Positions 21,870-33,126 of a stretch of DNA of 64,000 nt are shown here, piece after piece. Each line of letters opens with the position of its first letter. The stretch's first letter is position 1. The stretch lies in the NCBI RefSeq assembly GCF_032118995.1, contig NC_092666.1:7018501-7082500 (forward strand), in the 5' to 3' direction. The notes below the pieces were generated by a model, which did no database searches, was not told where the DNA came from, and was given only the letters and a program-made list of their open reading frames with translations. The DNA is from Asterias amurensis (Eukaryota > Echinodermata > Asteroidea > Forcipulatida > Asteriidae). The translations under genes were made by a program, and so were the position numbers.

Positions 21870-22053
21870 ATCCTACTATCAGAGAAAGGCATTGGTCCTA
21901 CACAAGAGCGCATAAGAGCTGTAGCAGAAGCGTAACGTCTCAGAGATTCGAAGCTTTCTGGCCTCGTTGGGTTTAGTGGCAGATTCATACCTAACTTTGC
22001 TACAGTATCAGATCCACTTCGAAAGCTAACCAGGAAAGGAATTCCATTTCAAT
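21870..22053 (+). pseudogene. reverse transcriptase C-terminal remnant
   Basis: Broken frames still give EIRSFLASLGLVADSYL and the residues leading to a LTRKGIPFQF-like stretch, which in Ty3/gypsy elements connect the reverse transcriptase thumb to RNase H. The YxDD core is absent upstream. Confidence 0.6.
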
Positions 22054-22896
22054 TTGGATCTCACGAGCGAACAGCCCTTCAATTCGCTAAAGGAAAGCCT
22101 CGCAAACGCAACCACGCTCGCGTACTATGACAAGAACGCACCGACAAAAGTGATAGCTGATGCGAGTCCAGTAGGACTGGGTGCTGTTTTAGTCCAGGAA
22201 CAACACGACGGTTTAGTTCCAATCTGCTATGCCAGTCGCAGTCTGACAGATTGCGAGAGGAGATATTCGCAAAAAGAGAAAGAAGCCCAATCACTCGTCT
22301 GGGCTTGTGAAAGGTTTCACGCATTCATCGATGGTCGCAGTTTTGAACTACTGACTGATCACAAACCATTGGAGGCGATATATGGACCCCGATCTAAACC
22401 ATATGCACGAGTTGTATACATCCCTGGAGGCGATAACATTGCCGACGCTTTGTCCCGGCTTTCGCAGGAAAAGATTCAATTCAAGCATGACCACGGGGCA
22501 GAGGACTATGTGCGTTTTGTAGCCATCTCTGCCACACCCAGTGCTATGACAACGAAACAAGTTGAAAGCGCATCCGCAGAGGATAAAGAGCTAGCAGAGT
22601 TAAGAGAAGCAATTCGAACCGGCCACTTTGAAAACTGTAAGGCGTATGCGCCGATTGCAGGAGAGCTATGTGTCATCGGACAGCTGATATTACGTGGAAC
22701 GCGTATCGTCTTACCACAGAAACTCAGACAACAAGCCTTAGCTCTTGCGCACGAGGGTCACCTTGGTATTGTGGGAAAGAAGCAAAACCTTCGCACAAAA
22801 GTATGGTGGCCAGGAATGGAAAAAGGTGCCGCAAAGTTCTGCAGATCGTGCCATGGATGTCAAATTGTAGCACGACCTGACCCCCCGAGCCACTGA
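22054..22896 (+). pseudogene. RNase H and integrase zinc finger of the LTR element
   Basis: One open frame of 280 codons. RNase H part: YYDKNAPTKVIADASPVGLG, GAVLVQEQ, CYASRSLTDCERRYSQ, KEAQSLVWACERFHAF and LTDHKPLEAIYG. It then jumps from SKPYARV straight to YIPGGDNIADALSRL, so about 15-20 residues usually found between them (the QPY-F-V segment) are deleted. The integrase H-H-C-C zinc finger follows: HEGHLGIVGKKQNLR, VWWPGMEKGAAKFC and CHGCQ. The frame ends at 22894-22896, before the integrase core, because of a frameshift. The first codons (MDLTSEQPF) are internal, not a true start. Confidence 0.85.
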
Positions 22897-22986
22897 GACC
22901 AACCACACTCCCTGACGGTCCTTGGCAGGACTTAGCAACTGATTTACTTGGACCATTTCCATCAGGACATTCCGTTCTAGTAGTTA

Positions 22987-23946
22987 TTGAACTACAGCCG
23001 ATACTATGAGTACCAGATACTGAGTTCCACTACCGCAGACAAAGTCATTGATTCCCTAGAGGAAATCTTCAGCCGTCATGAACTTCCAGTGACACTGAAA
23101 TGCGACAATGGTCCACAGTTCCGTTCTCATGAGTTTCGCGAGTTCTGTGAGGAGAACGGTATAGACCATGTCAAGGTCACAGCTAAGTGGGCTCAAGCGA
23201 ATCGCGAAGTGGAACGCCAAAATGACTCAATCATGAAAAGAATCCGTATCGCACAGGCCGAAGGTCAAAACTGGCGAAAGGAACTACGAAAATATGTCAC
23301 AAAGTATCGCGCTACTGAACACCCCGCCACAAGGAAAACTCCAGCTGAGTTGTTGTTCAATCGAAAAATGCGCGGAAAACTACCAGTGTTTCAGGCCGAG
23401 AATCATTCTGACTTGGAAGTCCGCGATCGCGATGCCAAAAACAAAGGAAAAGCCAAGCTTTACACGGACGCTCGTCGGAATGCAAGATACTCTGAGGTGG
23501 AAGTCGGTGATCAAGTCCTTGTGAGACAAGAGAAAACAAACAAGTTTTCTACCCCGTTCAACCCTGAACCCTTCACAATTGTGGGCAAAACTGGCAATAG
23601 TGTCATAGTTGCCTCCCTGAAAGGTGCTCAATATTCGCGAAACACTAGCCATGTGAAGAAGTTTATGCAAACTGCACATGACGCGGATATGCCACTGTCT
23701 GACCCTGCCATTCAACCATCCAAAATGGATCACGGAAGAGCTGTCCCTGAACAGATTTTAGTTTCCCCGACTCAGAGTTTGGCAGATACCAATTCAGTCG
23801 CGACCCCCCACCTGTCGTGGACCAACAATCTTCCCCACCATTGCCAGACCCAAAAGACAGTGTGGCATGCATCCGAAATACAAAGACTTTGTTCTAAACT
23901 GAATGAACTGGACAGAACTTTGAACTTGAAGATGAGAATACATTGA
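22987..23946 (+). pseudogene. integrase core and C-terminus of the LTR element
   Basis: 319-codon frame separated from the RNase H frame by about 90 bp of frame-disrupted sequence. It contains the D of the catalytic triad in CDNGPQFRSHEF and the E in WAQANREVERQN, in place of the usual G-E-V-E-R. The first catalytic D lies in the disrupted region. A chromodomain-less C-terminus follows (EVGDQVLVRQEK, EPFTIVGKTGNSV). Inactive as it stands. Confidence 0.85.
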
Positions 23947-24269
23947 AAACATTGAAAGCATTGTTCTTTGTTTATTAAAGTTTGTTTAAAAGTTTTTCAT
24001 TGTATTAAAAAGCAGTTGGTCTTTATTCATGCACGACCGTTTTCAATACTGCTAAGTTAAAAGTTTAAACTAAAAAAAAATGTGGTTTATATTGTACGCA
24101 TATGTTACTGATATAACAACTTTATTTGCATCCAATCAAGTCTTTAAACAAGTTGTAGAAATTGCCTTGTCAGAAACATACATGTAGTAAGTCAGAAAGT
24201 AGGCTACTGTTAAGCAATTTAGGCTATCTCCAGTTGTTTCCCATTGTTTACAAAAGTTGAGATTTTGTC

Positions 24270-24283
24270 TAAAAAGGGACGGA
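24270..24283 (+). other. polypurine tract
   Basis: AAAAAGGGACGGA ends directly at the 3' LTR, as in plus-strand priming by LTR elements. Confidence 0.6.
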
Positions 24284-24404
24284 TGTTGTGTTTACGAGCG
24301 ACAAACAGCGCTAGTCTAATTACCATTAGGTCAAAGGTCGTGTGTGCATGTGCCGGTGGGATTGTGATTTGTAGTTTAGAAACGAATAAACCGAAGATTC
24401 AACA
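24284..24404 (+). repeat. 3' LTR, 121 bp
   Basis: TGTTGTGTTTACGAGCG to AAGATTCAACA, same length as the 5' LTR. Confidence 0.93.
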
Positions 24405-24471
24405 GTAACAAAGTGAGGTTTCATGCTAAAAATTATTTTGAGTAATTACCAATAGTGTCCATTGCCTTTAA
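24405..24471 (+). mobile_element. right end of the M1 element split by the LTR retrotransposon
   Basis: AAAGTGAGGTTTCATGCTAA through CAATAGTGTCC to CCTTTAA. The matching left piece CCATTACTCGTTAC lies at 20127-20140, on the other side of the LTR element. Confidence 0.75.
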
Positions 24472-24774
24472 AGGCAGTGGACACTATTGATAATTACTCA
24501 AAATCGTTTTTAGCATAAAACCTCACTTGGTATTGAGTAATGGGGAGAAGTAATTTTCCACGAATTTGATTTCGAGACCTCTTGGTTTCGAAATCTAGCA
24601 TCTGAAAGCACACAACTTTGTGTGCCAAGGGTGTTTTTATTTCATTCAAATCTTGCAACTTCGACGACAAATTGAGCTCAAATTTTCACAGGTTTGTTAT
24701 TTTATGCATAATAGATGTTGAGATACAGAAGACTGGTCTTTGACAACTACCAATAGTTTCCACTGTCTTTAAAT
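24468..24774 (+). mobile_element. M1 element, shortened
   Basis: TTAAAGGCAGTGGACAC shares its TTTAAA with the preceding M1 end, so two copies abut. The interior lacks the ACGGCTCCCTC region. Confidence 0.8.
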
Positions 24775-25089
24775 GATGCTGTTAAATATTCATCATCTCT
24801 ATCTGTGTTTGTTAAAAACCTACATAACAGTTCCGTTCCTTGACTCTTTTTCAAGTTGTGTTGGTCTTGTCTCATCCAGAGCCCAGAGCACTTTGGTTAA
24901 ACGAACAAGGTACCAATATTTGAGTACAAGAACATTTACTGGATAACCTGACATAGTCAGATATGGATGTTTGCCATGGACACCCAACAAAGACGCAATA
25001 TAATGAGCTGAATCAAACATTGTAGGTACCACCTAAAACCAAGTCGAAATGAACAGTAACGATATTCTTCGTTTAAGTATCAACCGCCA

Positions 25090-28000
25090 GACACGCCCCC
25101 CCAAAAAAAAATTCAGAGGAACCACCTCAAACCATGTTGAAATGACCAAAATCAATATTTCCTATACGACGTATGAGCCGCCAAACAAATGTTTTGCTGC
25201 ATTAGGCCCGCCAGACAAACCCCCCCCCCCCCCCCCCCGTGCCATGGGTTAACCATCAGAGTAACCACCTGAAACCATGTTGAAATGACCACATTGGAGG
25301 AACCACCTGAAACCAAAATGAAATGACCAGTAACAATATTCCCAATAAAAAGATCAACATCCGTACAAATTGTCTGCTGCATTTTGCCCGCCAGACACCC
25401 TCTATCCCCTCTCCCTGGGTTTACTATCTGAGAAAGTACCTGCAACCAAGTTGAAAATGACCAATAACACTATTCTTTAAACAAGTATCAACAACCAGAC
25501 AGGCTGCCATACACCCCCCCCCCCCCCACATCGGAGGAACCACCTGATGAAACAGTGCTGAAATGATTAAAAACACTATTTCCTAAACAACGTGTGAGCC
25601 GCCAGACAAATGTTTTGCTGCATTTAGGCCCACCAGACAACACCCTCCCCGCCCCCTGGGTTAAGCATCAGAGTAACCACCTGAAACCATGTTGAAATTA
25701 CCAAAAAAAGTATACTAAATACATAGTATCAGCCACCAGACAATCATGACAATGCAGACACCCCCCACCCCCCTCACCCAACATTGGAGTAACCACTTGA
25801 AACCAAGTTGAATATGACCAGTAACACTATTCCCAATGAAAAGATCAACAGCTAGACAAATTGTCTGCATTTTGCCTGCCAGACACCCTCTATCCCCTCT
25901 CCCTGGGTTTACCATCTGAGAAAATACCTGCAACCAAGTTGAAATGACCAACAACACTAATCTCCATACAAGTATCACCCACCAGATCAATTGTCTGCTG
26001 CATTAGGCCAGCCAAACACACCCCTCCCCGTCACATCGGAGGAGCCCTATGAAACCATGTTTAAATGACCCAAAAAAACTAATCCCAATACAAAGTATCC
26101 TCTGCTTTGCTGCATTAGGCCTGCCATGGACAACACCGCCCCCCCCCCCCACCATCGGAACCACCTGAAACCAAGTTCAAATGACCAATAACACCATTGC
26201 CAATGAAAAGTATCAACCACGAGGCAAATTGTCTGCTGCATTTTGCGCGCCCAGATACCTCCTCCGCCCCCTCCCTGGGTTTACCATCTGAGGAACTACC
26301 TCCCAGCAAGTCGAAATGACCAATAAAAACACTACTCTTCCAACCAGTATCAACAACCAAACAACATGTCTTCTGCATTAGGCCCGCCAGACACACCCCC
26401 TCCCTCCCCCAACATCGGAGGAGCTATCTGAAACCATGTTGAAATGACCAATAACACTATCCCAATGAAAAGCATCAACTGCTAGACAAATTGTCCGCTG
26501 CATTTTGCCCCAAGAGACACCCACCCCCTCCCCCTCTCTGGGTCAAAACCAAGTTGAATTGACCAATAACACTTTTCTCCATACAACATGTACAAGCATT
26601 AACTGCCAGACAAATTGTCTGCCGCTTTAGGGCCCCCCCCCCCCCCCCACCCTCGGAGGAACCACCTGAAACAATGTTGAAATGACCAAAAACGCTATTT
26701 CCTAAACAATGTATAAGCCGCCGGACAACTGTTTTGTTGCATTAGGCCCGCCAGACAACCACCCCCCTCCTCCCCACCCCCTGGGTTAACCATCACAGTA
26801 ACCACCTGAAACCATGTTAAGATGACCAAAAAAAGTATACCGAATACATAGTATCAGCCACCACACAATGTTTTGCTGTGTAAGGATGCAGACACCCCCC
26901 ACCCAACATTGGAGTAACCACTAGAAACCAAGTTGAATATGACCAGTAACACTATTCCCAATGAAAAGATCAACAGCCAGACAAATTGTCTGCCGCATTT
27001 TGCCTGCCAGACACCCTATATCCCCTCTCCCTGGGTTTACCATCTGAGAAAGTACCTGCAGTTGAAAATGACCAATAACACTATTCTTCATACAAGCATC
27101 AACCACTAGACAAGTTTTCTGCTGCATTAGGCCAGCCAGACCTCCCCCCTCCCCACATCAGAGGAGCCCCATGAAACTATGTTTAAATGACCCAAAACTC
27201 TAATCCCAATACAAAGTAGCCTCTGCTTTGCTGCATTAGGCCTGCCATGGAAAGCACCCCCCACCCCCCGAAGTACCACCTGAAACGAAGTTCAAATGAA
27301 CGATAACAGCATTGCCAATGAAAAGTATCAGCCACTAGACAAATTGTCTGCTGCATTTTGCGCCCAGACACCCACCCCCCCCCCCTCCCTGGTTTTACCA
27401 TCTTAGAACACCACCCCCTTCCCCTCTCTTGGTCAAAACCAAGTTGAAATGACTAATAACACTTTTCTCCATACAAGCATTAACCGCCATACAAACTGTC
27501 TGCCGCTTTAGGCTGCCATACACCCCCCCCCCCAACATCGGAGGAACCACCCGATGAAACAATGTTGAAATGACCAAAAACACTATTTCCTAAACAACGT
27601 ACATGTATGAGCCGCCAGACAAAAGTTTTGCTACATTAGGCCCACCAGACAACCCCCCCTCCCCGTCAGAGTAACCACCTGAAATCATGTTGAAATTACC
27701 AAAAAAATATACCGAATACATAGTATCAGCCACCAGACAATGCAGACACCCCCCCCCCCACCCAACATTGGAGTAACCACTTGAAACCAAGTTGAATATG
27801 ACCAGTAACTCTATTTTCAAAGAAAAGATCAACAGCCAGACAAGTTGTCTGCTCTTTTTTGCCTGCCAGACACCCTCTATCCACTCTCCTTGGGTTTGCC
27901 ATCTGAGAAAGTACCTCCAACCAAGTTGAAATGACCAATAACACTATTCATCATACAATAAGTATCAACCACCAGACAAGTTTTCTGCTGCATTAGGCCT

Positions 28001-28095
28001 GCCAGACACATCCCCCCCCACATCAGAGTAGCCTAATAAAACCATGTTTAAATGACCCACAACACTAATCCCAATACAAAGTAACCTCTGCTTTG
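25090..28095. repeat. ~145-bp tandem array rich in poly-C tracts
   Basis: About twenty diverged units. Each contains GAACCACCTGAAACCA, GTTGAAATGACC, a CAATACAAGTATCA-like stretch, GCTGCATTAGGCCCGCCAGA and a run of 6-20 C, often followed by CTGGGTTAACCATC. Unit types alternate (CATGTTGAAATG versus CAAGTTGAAATG), suggesting a higher-order arrangement of two or more subtypes. Open frames on the minus strand are shadows of the repeat (recurring LVSGG and AGLMQ). Confidence 0.9.
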
Positions 28096-28138
28096 CTCGA
28101 TTGTTGACTTTGATGGATTTGAATTTTGTAAACGTTAC

Positions 28139-28225
28139 CTCACACTCAGCCACAACAGCAATCTCATTGTATCCATTCTTCTGCAGGGTGTATTTTCCTC
28201 CAATTTCGTCGATTCTCAATCCCGA
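28139..28225 (-). CDS. candidate exon upstream of the SNF2 motif I exon
   Basis: Acceptor GACGTCTCACAG, donor GAG|GTAACG, 29 codons: SGLRIDEIGGKYTLQKNG then YNEIAVVAECE. It ends in phase 0 and would join the phase-0 exon at 19612, giving ...[12 protein letters not shown], a plausible lead-in to an SNF2 ATPase domain. Directly upstream on the same strand (28226 to about 28400) is a Lys/Arg/Ser-rich open stretch in another frame (KPKTKQVSRTSLCRKK), which would need a frameshift or a further splice to connect. No named domain recognised in this exon alone. Confidence 0.45.
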
Positions 28226-28539
28226 CTGTGAGACGTCTCCCTACTTCGAGCCACCTTCTCACCGGACCTGGGCGAAGAATGCTTCTTCCTACACAGGGAT
28301 GTCCTTGACACCTGTTTTGTCTTGGGCTTAGGAAAACGTCTTGAAAGTTTACTTGTGTGCGTGTTGACATTGGGATGTTAACGGCTACACTGGGATCTAG
28401 CTTGTAAATTATGTAAGAAGAAAGACAGACAAAAATCAGTTAATTTATTTTTGCAGATTACTAGATTGTTTAAAGACTAATTCTGTCATAGCGCTGACAT
28501 GAACTTACAGTAAAACATGTATGAAGCTATTTACATGTA

Positions 28540-28840
28540 GTATTGTATTGGTCTGTCATGATGAATTTGGACTAATCTATGGCATGTGATTTAGGCCTAG
28601 ATGTATGATACTTCACTGTGGCACCAAAGGCGATTGCCTCCCTGGCCCCTGGTCATTGCCTTGGTGCCCTTGAAATGCTCCAGTGCAAATTTATAATTTC
28701 CTCCCCTTTTCCAAGAGAAAATGCCTTGGTGCGCTTGCCCTTTCAAAAACGAAGCAAAAGCATACAGGCCTGATGTATTGTATTGGTCCCTCTTGATGAA
28801 TTTTGAGTATGGCATGGGATTTAGGCCTAGATGTATGTAA
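28540..28840. repeat. short direct repeat in otherwise empty sequence
   Basis: GTATTGTATTGGTC ... GGCATG(T/G)GATTTAGGCC and TAGATGTATG occur at about 28540-28605 and 28768-28840. The rest of 28400-29020 shows no supported gene. Confidence 0.6.
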
Positions 28841-29020
28841 AAAGCACATCGAAAAAGAGTAAATGCACAACCATAAATCACTAAATAATATGGACACAAT
28901 AAAACTCACTAAAATAACTAAACTGCACTAACAAAGTATTTAACTACTTACAAATGGTCAGATTTATCGGAACCTGAATTAGTATGCAATAAAATAATTG
29001 GTTGACTCAATTCACAGGAT

Positions 29021-29416
29021 TTAAAGGCAGTGGACACTGTTGGTAATTATCAAAGACTAGCCTCCACAGTTGGTGTACCTCAACACATGTATAAAATAAC
29101 TAACCTGTGAAAATTTGAGCTCAATCAGTCATCAAAGTTGCAAGATAATAATGAAAGAAAAAACACCCTTGTCACACGAAGTTGTGTGCGTTAGGACATG
29201 TTAGATGGTCGATTTTGAGACCTCAAGTTCTAAATCTGAGGTATCGAAATCAAATTCATGGAAAATTACTTCTTTCTCGAAAACTATGGCACTTCAGAGG
29301 GAGCCGTTTCTCACAATGTTTTATACCATCAACCTCTCCCTACTACTCGTCACCAAGAAAAGATTTGTGCTGAACATTATTTTGAGTAATTACCAATAGT
29401 GTCCGACTGCCTTTAA
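29021..29416 (-). mobile_element. M1 element, full length, reverse
   Basis: TTAAAGGCAGTGGACAC at the left; the right end reads TGTCCGACTGCCTTTAA with one inserted base. 396 bp. Confidence 0.85.
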
Positions 29417-29996
29417 GGGCACTTGAGCGGCTAAAAGATGCTATGTCAGATGTTTGGCCCCAAACATAAAAAAATAGATTTGTTTGAGTGAATGGTATTT
29501 CAAAGAGTATCACCTGCTCCAACGAAAAAAAGTTTAACTTTTACTTTCAATGGTCAGGAACCATTTTACAGAATGGTTTAGCCCATTTAGCCCATCAACA
29601 AAATAATGCGTTTGATGCGACAGGTTCAAAATATGAACCTGGGAATCGCTCCAGGATCTGTAAGTTTTTGTCCATTGTTCTTCGAAAAATATTCTAAATG
29701 GTGTTTTGAGTATTATGGAAGGCTGCATTAGACATTGCGGATTAAGTTCGTACCCTCAGAATTTGTGTCATGATTTTTGAAAGTGGTAAAGATGGGGCAA
29801 TTCTGGTGACTAGCTGTCGAAATTGTATGTGTTGGACCAGATCAACTGTTTCCGATCAAAAGAATCTCGTAACCCTACGGCCTGGCGGCCGTCGGGAGGA
29901 GAGTTACGTATCGCAACTAGTATGTGATGCTTAAGTGCTAGTTCCCAAGGTTCTGGAATTGGGTGAATGGGCTTTTGCAACTTTTTAAATTTGACT
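29417..29996. other. no supported feature
   Basis: Contains GTAACCCTACGGCCTGGCGG near 29869 and short open frames on both strands, without domains or splice-flanked blocks. Confidence 0.35.
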
Positions 29997-30379
29997 TTAA
30001 AGGCAGTGGACACTATTGGTAGTTACTCAAAAACATAATTAGCACAAAAGCTTACTTGGTGCGGAGTAATGGGGAGAGGTTAATGGTAAAAAACATTTTG
30101 AGAAACGGCTCCCTCTGAAGTGCCATAGTTTTCGAGCAAGAAGTAATTTTCCACGAATTTGATTTCGAGACCTCAGATTTAGAACTGGAGGTCTCGAAAT
30201 CAACCATCTAAACGCACACAACTTCGTGTGACAAGGGTGTTTTTTTTTTTCATTATCTCGCAAGTTCAATGACCAATTGAGCTCAAATTTTCACAGGTTT
30301 GTTATTTTATGCATATGTTGAGATACACTAACTGTGGGGACTAGTCTTTGACAATTACCAACAGTGTCCACTGCCTTTC
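29997..30379 (+). mobile_element. M1 element, full length
   Basis: TTAAAGGCAGTGGACAC to GTGTCCACTGCCTTTCA; the right edge has lost TTAA by one substitution. Confidence 0.87.
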
Positions 30380-30456
30380 AGCCACTCAGGTGCCCATAAT
30401 AATTCTGCAAAACAACATCATCATCATTCAATCATACTCATAGACATAGTGCAACA

Positions 30457-30846
30457 TTAAAGGAACACGTTGCCTTGGATCGGTCGAGTTGGTCTTTGAA
30501 AAGCGTTTGTAACCGTTTTTTGTAAAATGCGAATGGGTAGAAAGATGTTGTAAAAGTAGAATACAATGATCCACACAAACATGCCTCGAAATTGCGTGGT
30601 TTTCCTTTTACCTCGTCGACTAACACGTCGGCCATTTATGGGGGTCAAAATTTTGACTCCCATAAATGGCCGACCATGTTAGTTCGCATAGTAGAAGGAA
30701 AACCACGCAATTTCGAGGCAAACTTGTGTGGATCATTGTATTCTACTTTTAAAACATCTTTCCAACCATATGCATTTTATAAAAAACGGTTACAAACGCT
30801 TTTGTTTTGACCAACTCGTCCGATCCAAGGCAACGTGTTCCTTTAA
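30457..30846. mobile_element. F1 foldback element, full length
   Basis: Ends TTAAAGGAACACGTTGCC and GGCAACGTGTTCCTTTAA; the central hairpin arms are GGGTCAAAATTTTGACTCCC. This is the best conserved F1 copy, with GGTTACAAACG facing CGTTTGTAACC. Confidence 0.88.
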
Positions 30847-30944
30847 TACTGGTGTCAATCAAAATGCTCAGTCAGTAATTGTGAACCGAATTAACAAACT
30901 ATTTTGTTGCCTACTACACTCAAGTTCCGCTAAATCTGACCATT

Positions 30945-31076
30945 TGGATAACTTTCCGTATGGCGCCACCACCTTTTCACTCATTTTTACAAAAAGGGAT
31001 ATATCAATCAGGTAAATTAGATACTATATTATTTTATTTCGAATGAAAAAGTGGTGGCGCCATACGGAAACTTTTC
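30945..31076. mobile_element. ~130-bp inverted-repeat element
   Basis: TTTCCGTATGGCGCCACCAC at the left is mirrored by GTGGTGGCGCCATACGGAAA at the right, with a TTTCACTCATTTTT / GAATGAAAAA extension. The AT-rich loop has no frame. Confidence 0.8.
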
Positions 31077-31085
31077 CGACCTTTT

Positions 31086-31977
31086 TTTAAAGTGTAACAT
31101 AATCCTGAGTGACCATTTGTAAAGTTTTTAGGCATTTTATTGGTGCAGGTTAGATAATACTGCAGAAGTACTGTATCTGGTAATATTGCACATGTCTTAT
31201 GATGTACACATGTACTGTGTACTATGCATTGGTAAGTAATGTACTTTACAAAGGAATATGCAAGTTAAAGTTGGGCAATTTCGAGTCAATAAAAGAAGTA
31301 CTCTTGTTTGAACACTGATGACTGAAGTAAGGTACGCTACCAAAATAAATAATTTTGCTTTGGTTTTCCATAACATACCTTAATAGATCTTCCCTTGCCA
31401 GAATACTTATTGTAGGCCCTTACAATTATGAAAATACACACCGGCTGTGTGGTCCAGTTCACGGACCAGTTTCAGGATCTCCGCCGTTTCAGCAGCCGAG
31501 GAATACACCGCCAGTTGGTGGCGCTACAACATCAGGGTTCGAATTATCTGGGCGTTTTAGAAACGGCGAATGGATATAGCAGACTTTAAGTACTTTTGGA
31601 TCCTGACCTGTAAAAATACCTGCGTTTCAAAAAGACCCTGGTATTTTCGAAACGGCGGACTGGAAACAACAGGTTTTCAGAGCACTACACTCACACTCAC
31701 GCGATGCTGTTTGTTCAACTTACAAAATGGCCGCACAAACACACGCTGTGAGATAGCTGTGTTGTCAACTTAAAAAATGGCCGCCTGCTCGCATACCGGG
31801 GCGCGTATATAGGTCAGTGCGCGCTCTAGTTCTTATATATAACTCTATGGTTTGTGCTTGCTAAAAGTAGCTATATGAAATTGGGCACTGATGTTAATGC
31901 TACTGTACAAGTACATTGTATGGTTTGTTAATACTATCACAGGCAGTACGCATCTTAATTTAAAAAAAAAAAACAAT
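31086..31977. other. no supported gene; G+C-richer stretch with repeated ATGGCCGC
   Basis: 31490-31850 is richer in CpG than its surroundings and holds AAAATGGCCGC twice (about 31724 and 31767) and GCGCGTATATAGG (about 31801). A promoter is conceivable but no transcript start or downstream coding exon was found. Confidence 0.25.
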
Positions 31978-32317
31978 AAGGACTGAACACGTTTGGTTTT
32001 TGTCAAAGACCAGTATTCTTACTCGGTGTATCCGAACATATATGCATAAAGAAACAAGAATGTGGAAATTTGGACTCAACTGTTCATTGAAGTTGCAAGA
32101 AACTGATGAAAGAAAAAATCACCCTTGTTGTATAAAATAGTGTGCTTCTGGCCAATTTTTATATATATTATTTTAGTGAGAAATTATCTCTTTATAGGAA
32201 GTCGTTTCTCACAATGTTTTATACTATCAACAGTCTTCCGTTGCTCGTTACCAAATAATGTTTTATGCTAATAAAGGCCTATTTTGAGTAATTACCAAAT
32301 GTGTACAGTGCCTTTAA
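31978..32317 (-). mobile_element. M1 element, diverged, reverse
   Basis: GACTGAACACGTTTGG at the left and GTGTACAGTGCCTTTAA at the right, with AGTCGTTTCTCACAATG inside. Belongs with the 46222-46566 copy to an ACACGTTTGG-ended subgroup. Confidence 0.7.
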
Positions 32318-32529
32318 AACAGTAAGTTAACTTTGTTCCTTGTTATAAGTTTTGCTTTTTATACAAACCCTACTATCCCATATAACATCATATAATTTTT
32401 TTAATTTGTTGTTGTATTCATGCCCTTATGGAAAGGGTTTGCTTTGTGTATGGCATCCTGTCACATAATTTGATAAAGGCATTAACAAGTCCACGGTGCT
32501 AATTCATTTAGGGGTTAGCACTGCATACC

Positions 32530-32676
32530 AGTTGATTATGAGTAATGGGGAGAGGGTGATAGTATAAAACTTTGTGAGCTCAAATTTTCTCAGGTTTGTT
32601 ATTTTGTGCATATGTTGAGATACACCAACTGTGAAGACTAGTGTTTGACAATTACCAATAGTGTCCAGTGTCTTAA
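32530..32676 (+). mobile_element. M1 fragment
   Basis: GAGTAATGGGGAGAGGGTGA jumps to GAGCTCAAATTTTCTCAGG and ends CAATAGTGTCCAGTGTCTT; the centre is deleted and the left end lost. Confidence 0.7.
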
Positions 32677-32802
32677 AAGCCAAGTTAAATAATTATACAT
32701 CTGAGGTGGTTTAATACATTTAAAAGCAACTGGTACAACTGTAGCGTCATTGTTGCAGTTAATATGTATAAAACTCAAGGATAACAAAACAATAAAACCT
32801 GT

Positions 32803-33126
32803 TTAAAAAACTTCGGGATTGACGCCTTCTTCCGGTACTTTCTTATGGCTGATGCTTCTGGTGTGATGACCAGGAAACGCTGCAGAGAGCTCATCACCTT
32901 GGGATTTCTGTGGTGAACCCCAAGGTGATGGGATGACAGCATCTTTTCTTGGAGATTTCTCCGTTGATCGTGTTGGCGATGGAGGCTCTGAACCGACTGA
33001 CTTTGGTGAAGCATTACCAAATTCATCACTGTGACAAAAATGACGTCGTCTGAGCGACTGGACTTCAAAATGGTGGACCTCACCAGTCTTATCTGACCTC
33101 TCCTTAGGATTTTGCTTGGTGACCAC
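32803..33126 (-). CDS. candidate Ser/Pro-rich exon, ends in a stop
   Basis: Minus-strand frame opened after TTCAG (acceptor-like) with VVTKQNPKERSDKTGEV, followed by a disordered stretch (SPKSVGSEPPSPTRSTEKSP, RKDAVIPSPWGSPQKSQ) and a stop at 32803-32805. Composition and codon pattern look coding, and the sequence is not repetitive. A second long frame over the same bases (32775-33146) is phase-compatible with the 34592 exon but looks less protein-like. It may be a low-complexity part of the SNF2-like gene, an alternative last exon of the coiled-coil gene, or the remains of another gene. Confidence 0.35.
   Translation of the reverse strand: MVTKQNPKERSDKTGEVHHFEVQSLRRRHFCHSDEFGNASPKSVGSEPPSPTRSTEKSPRKDAVIPSPWGSPQKSQGDELSAAFPGHHTRSISHKKVPEEGVNPEVF

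Larger units (their letters stand above)
20141..24404 (+). mobile_element. Ty3/gypsy-type LTR retrotransposon, decayed
   Basis: Bounded by two 121-bp LTRs in direct orientation. Order of parts: LTR, primer-binding site, gag with zinc knuckles, remnant of the reverse transcriptase C-terminal side, RNase H, integrase zinc finger, integrase core, purine tract, LTR, which is the Ty3/gypsy order. Flanking GTTAC (20136-20140) and GTAAC (24405-24409) look like a 5-bp target duplication with one mismatch. The insertion sits in an M1 element, whose right end resumes at 24405. The element cannot be autonomous: gag is broken, the protease and the reverse transcriptase catalytic part are missing, and a foldback element occupies the gap. 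Confidence 0.92.

Noticed and set aside
25152..28219. Many minus-strand frames rich in Gly and Val
   Set aside because: They repeat with the ~145-bp unit and reflect its G-rich tracts.
31490..31850. CpG-richer stretch with a TATATA sequence as a promoter
   Set aside because: No downstream coding exon or transcript evidence; composition alone is not enough.
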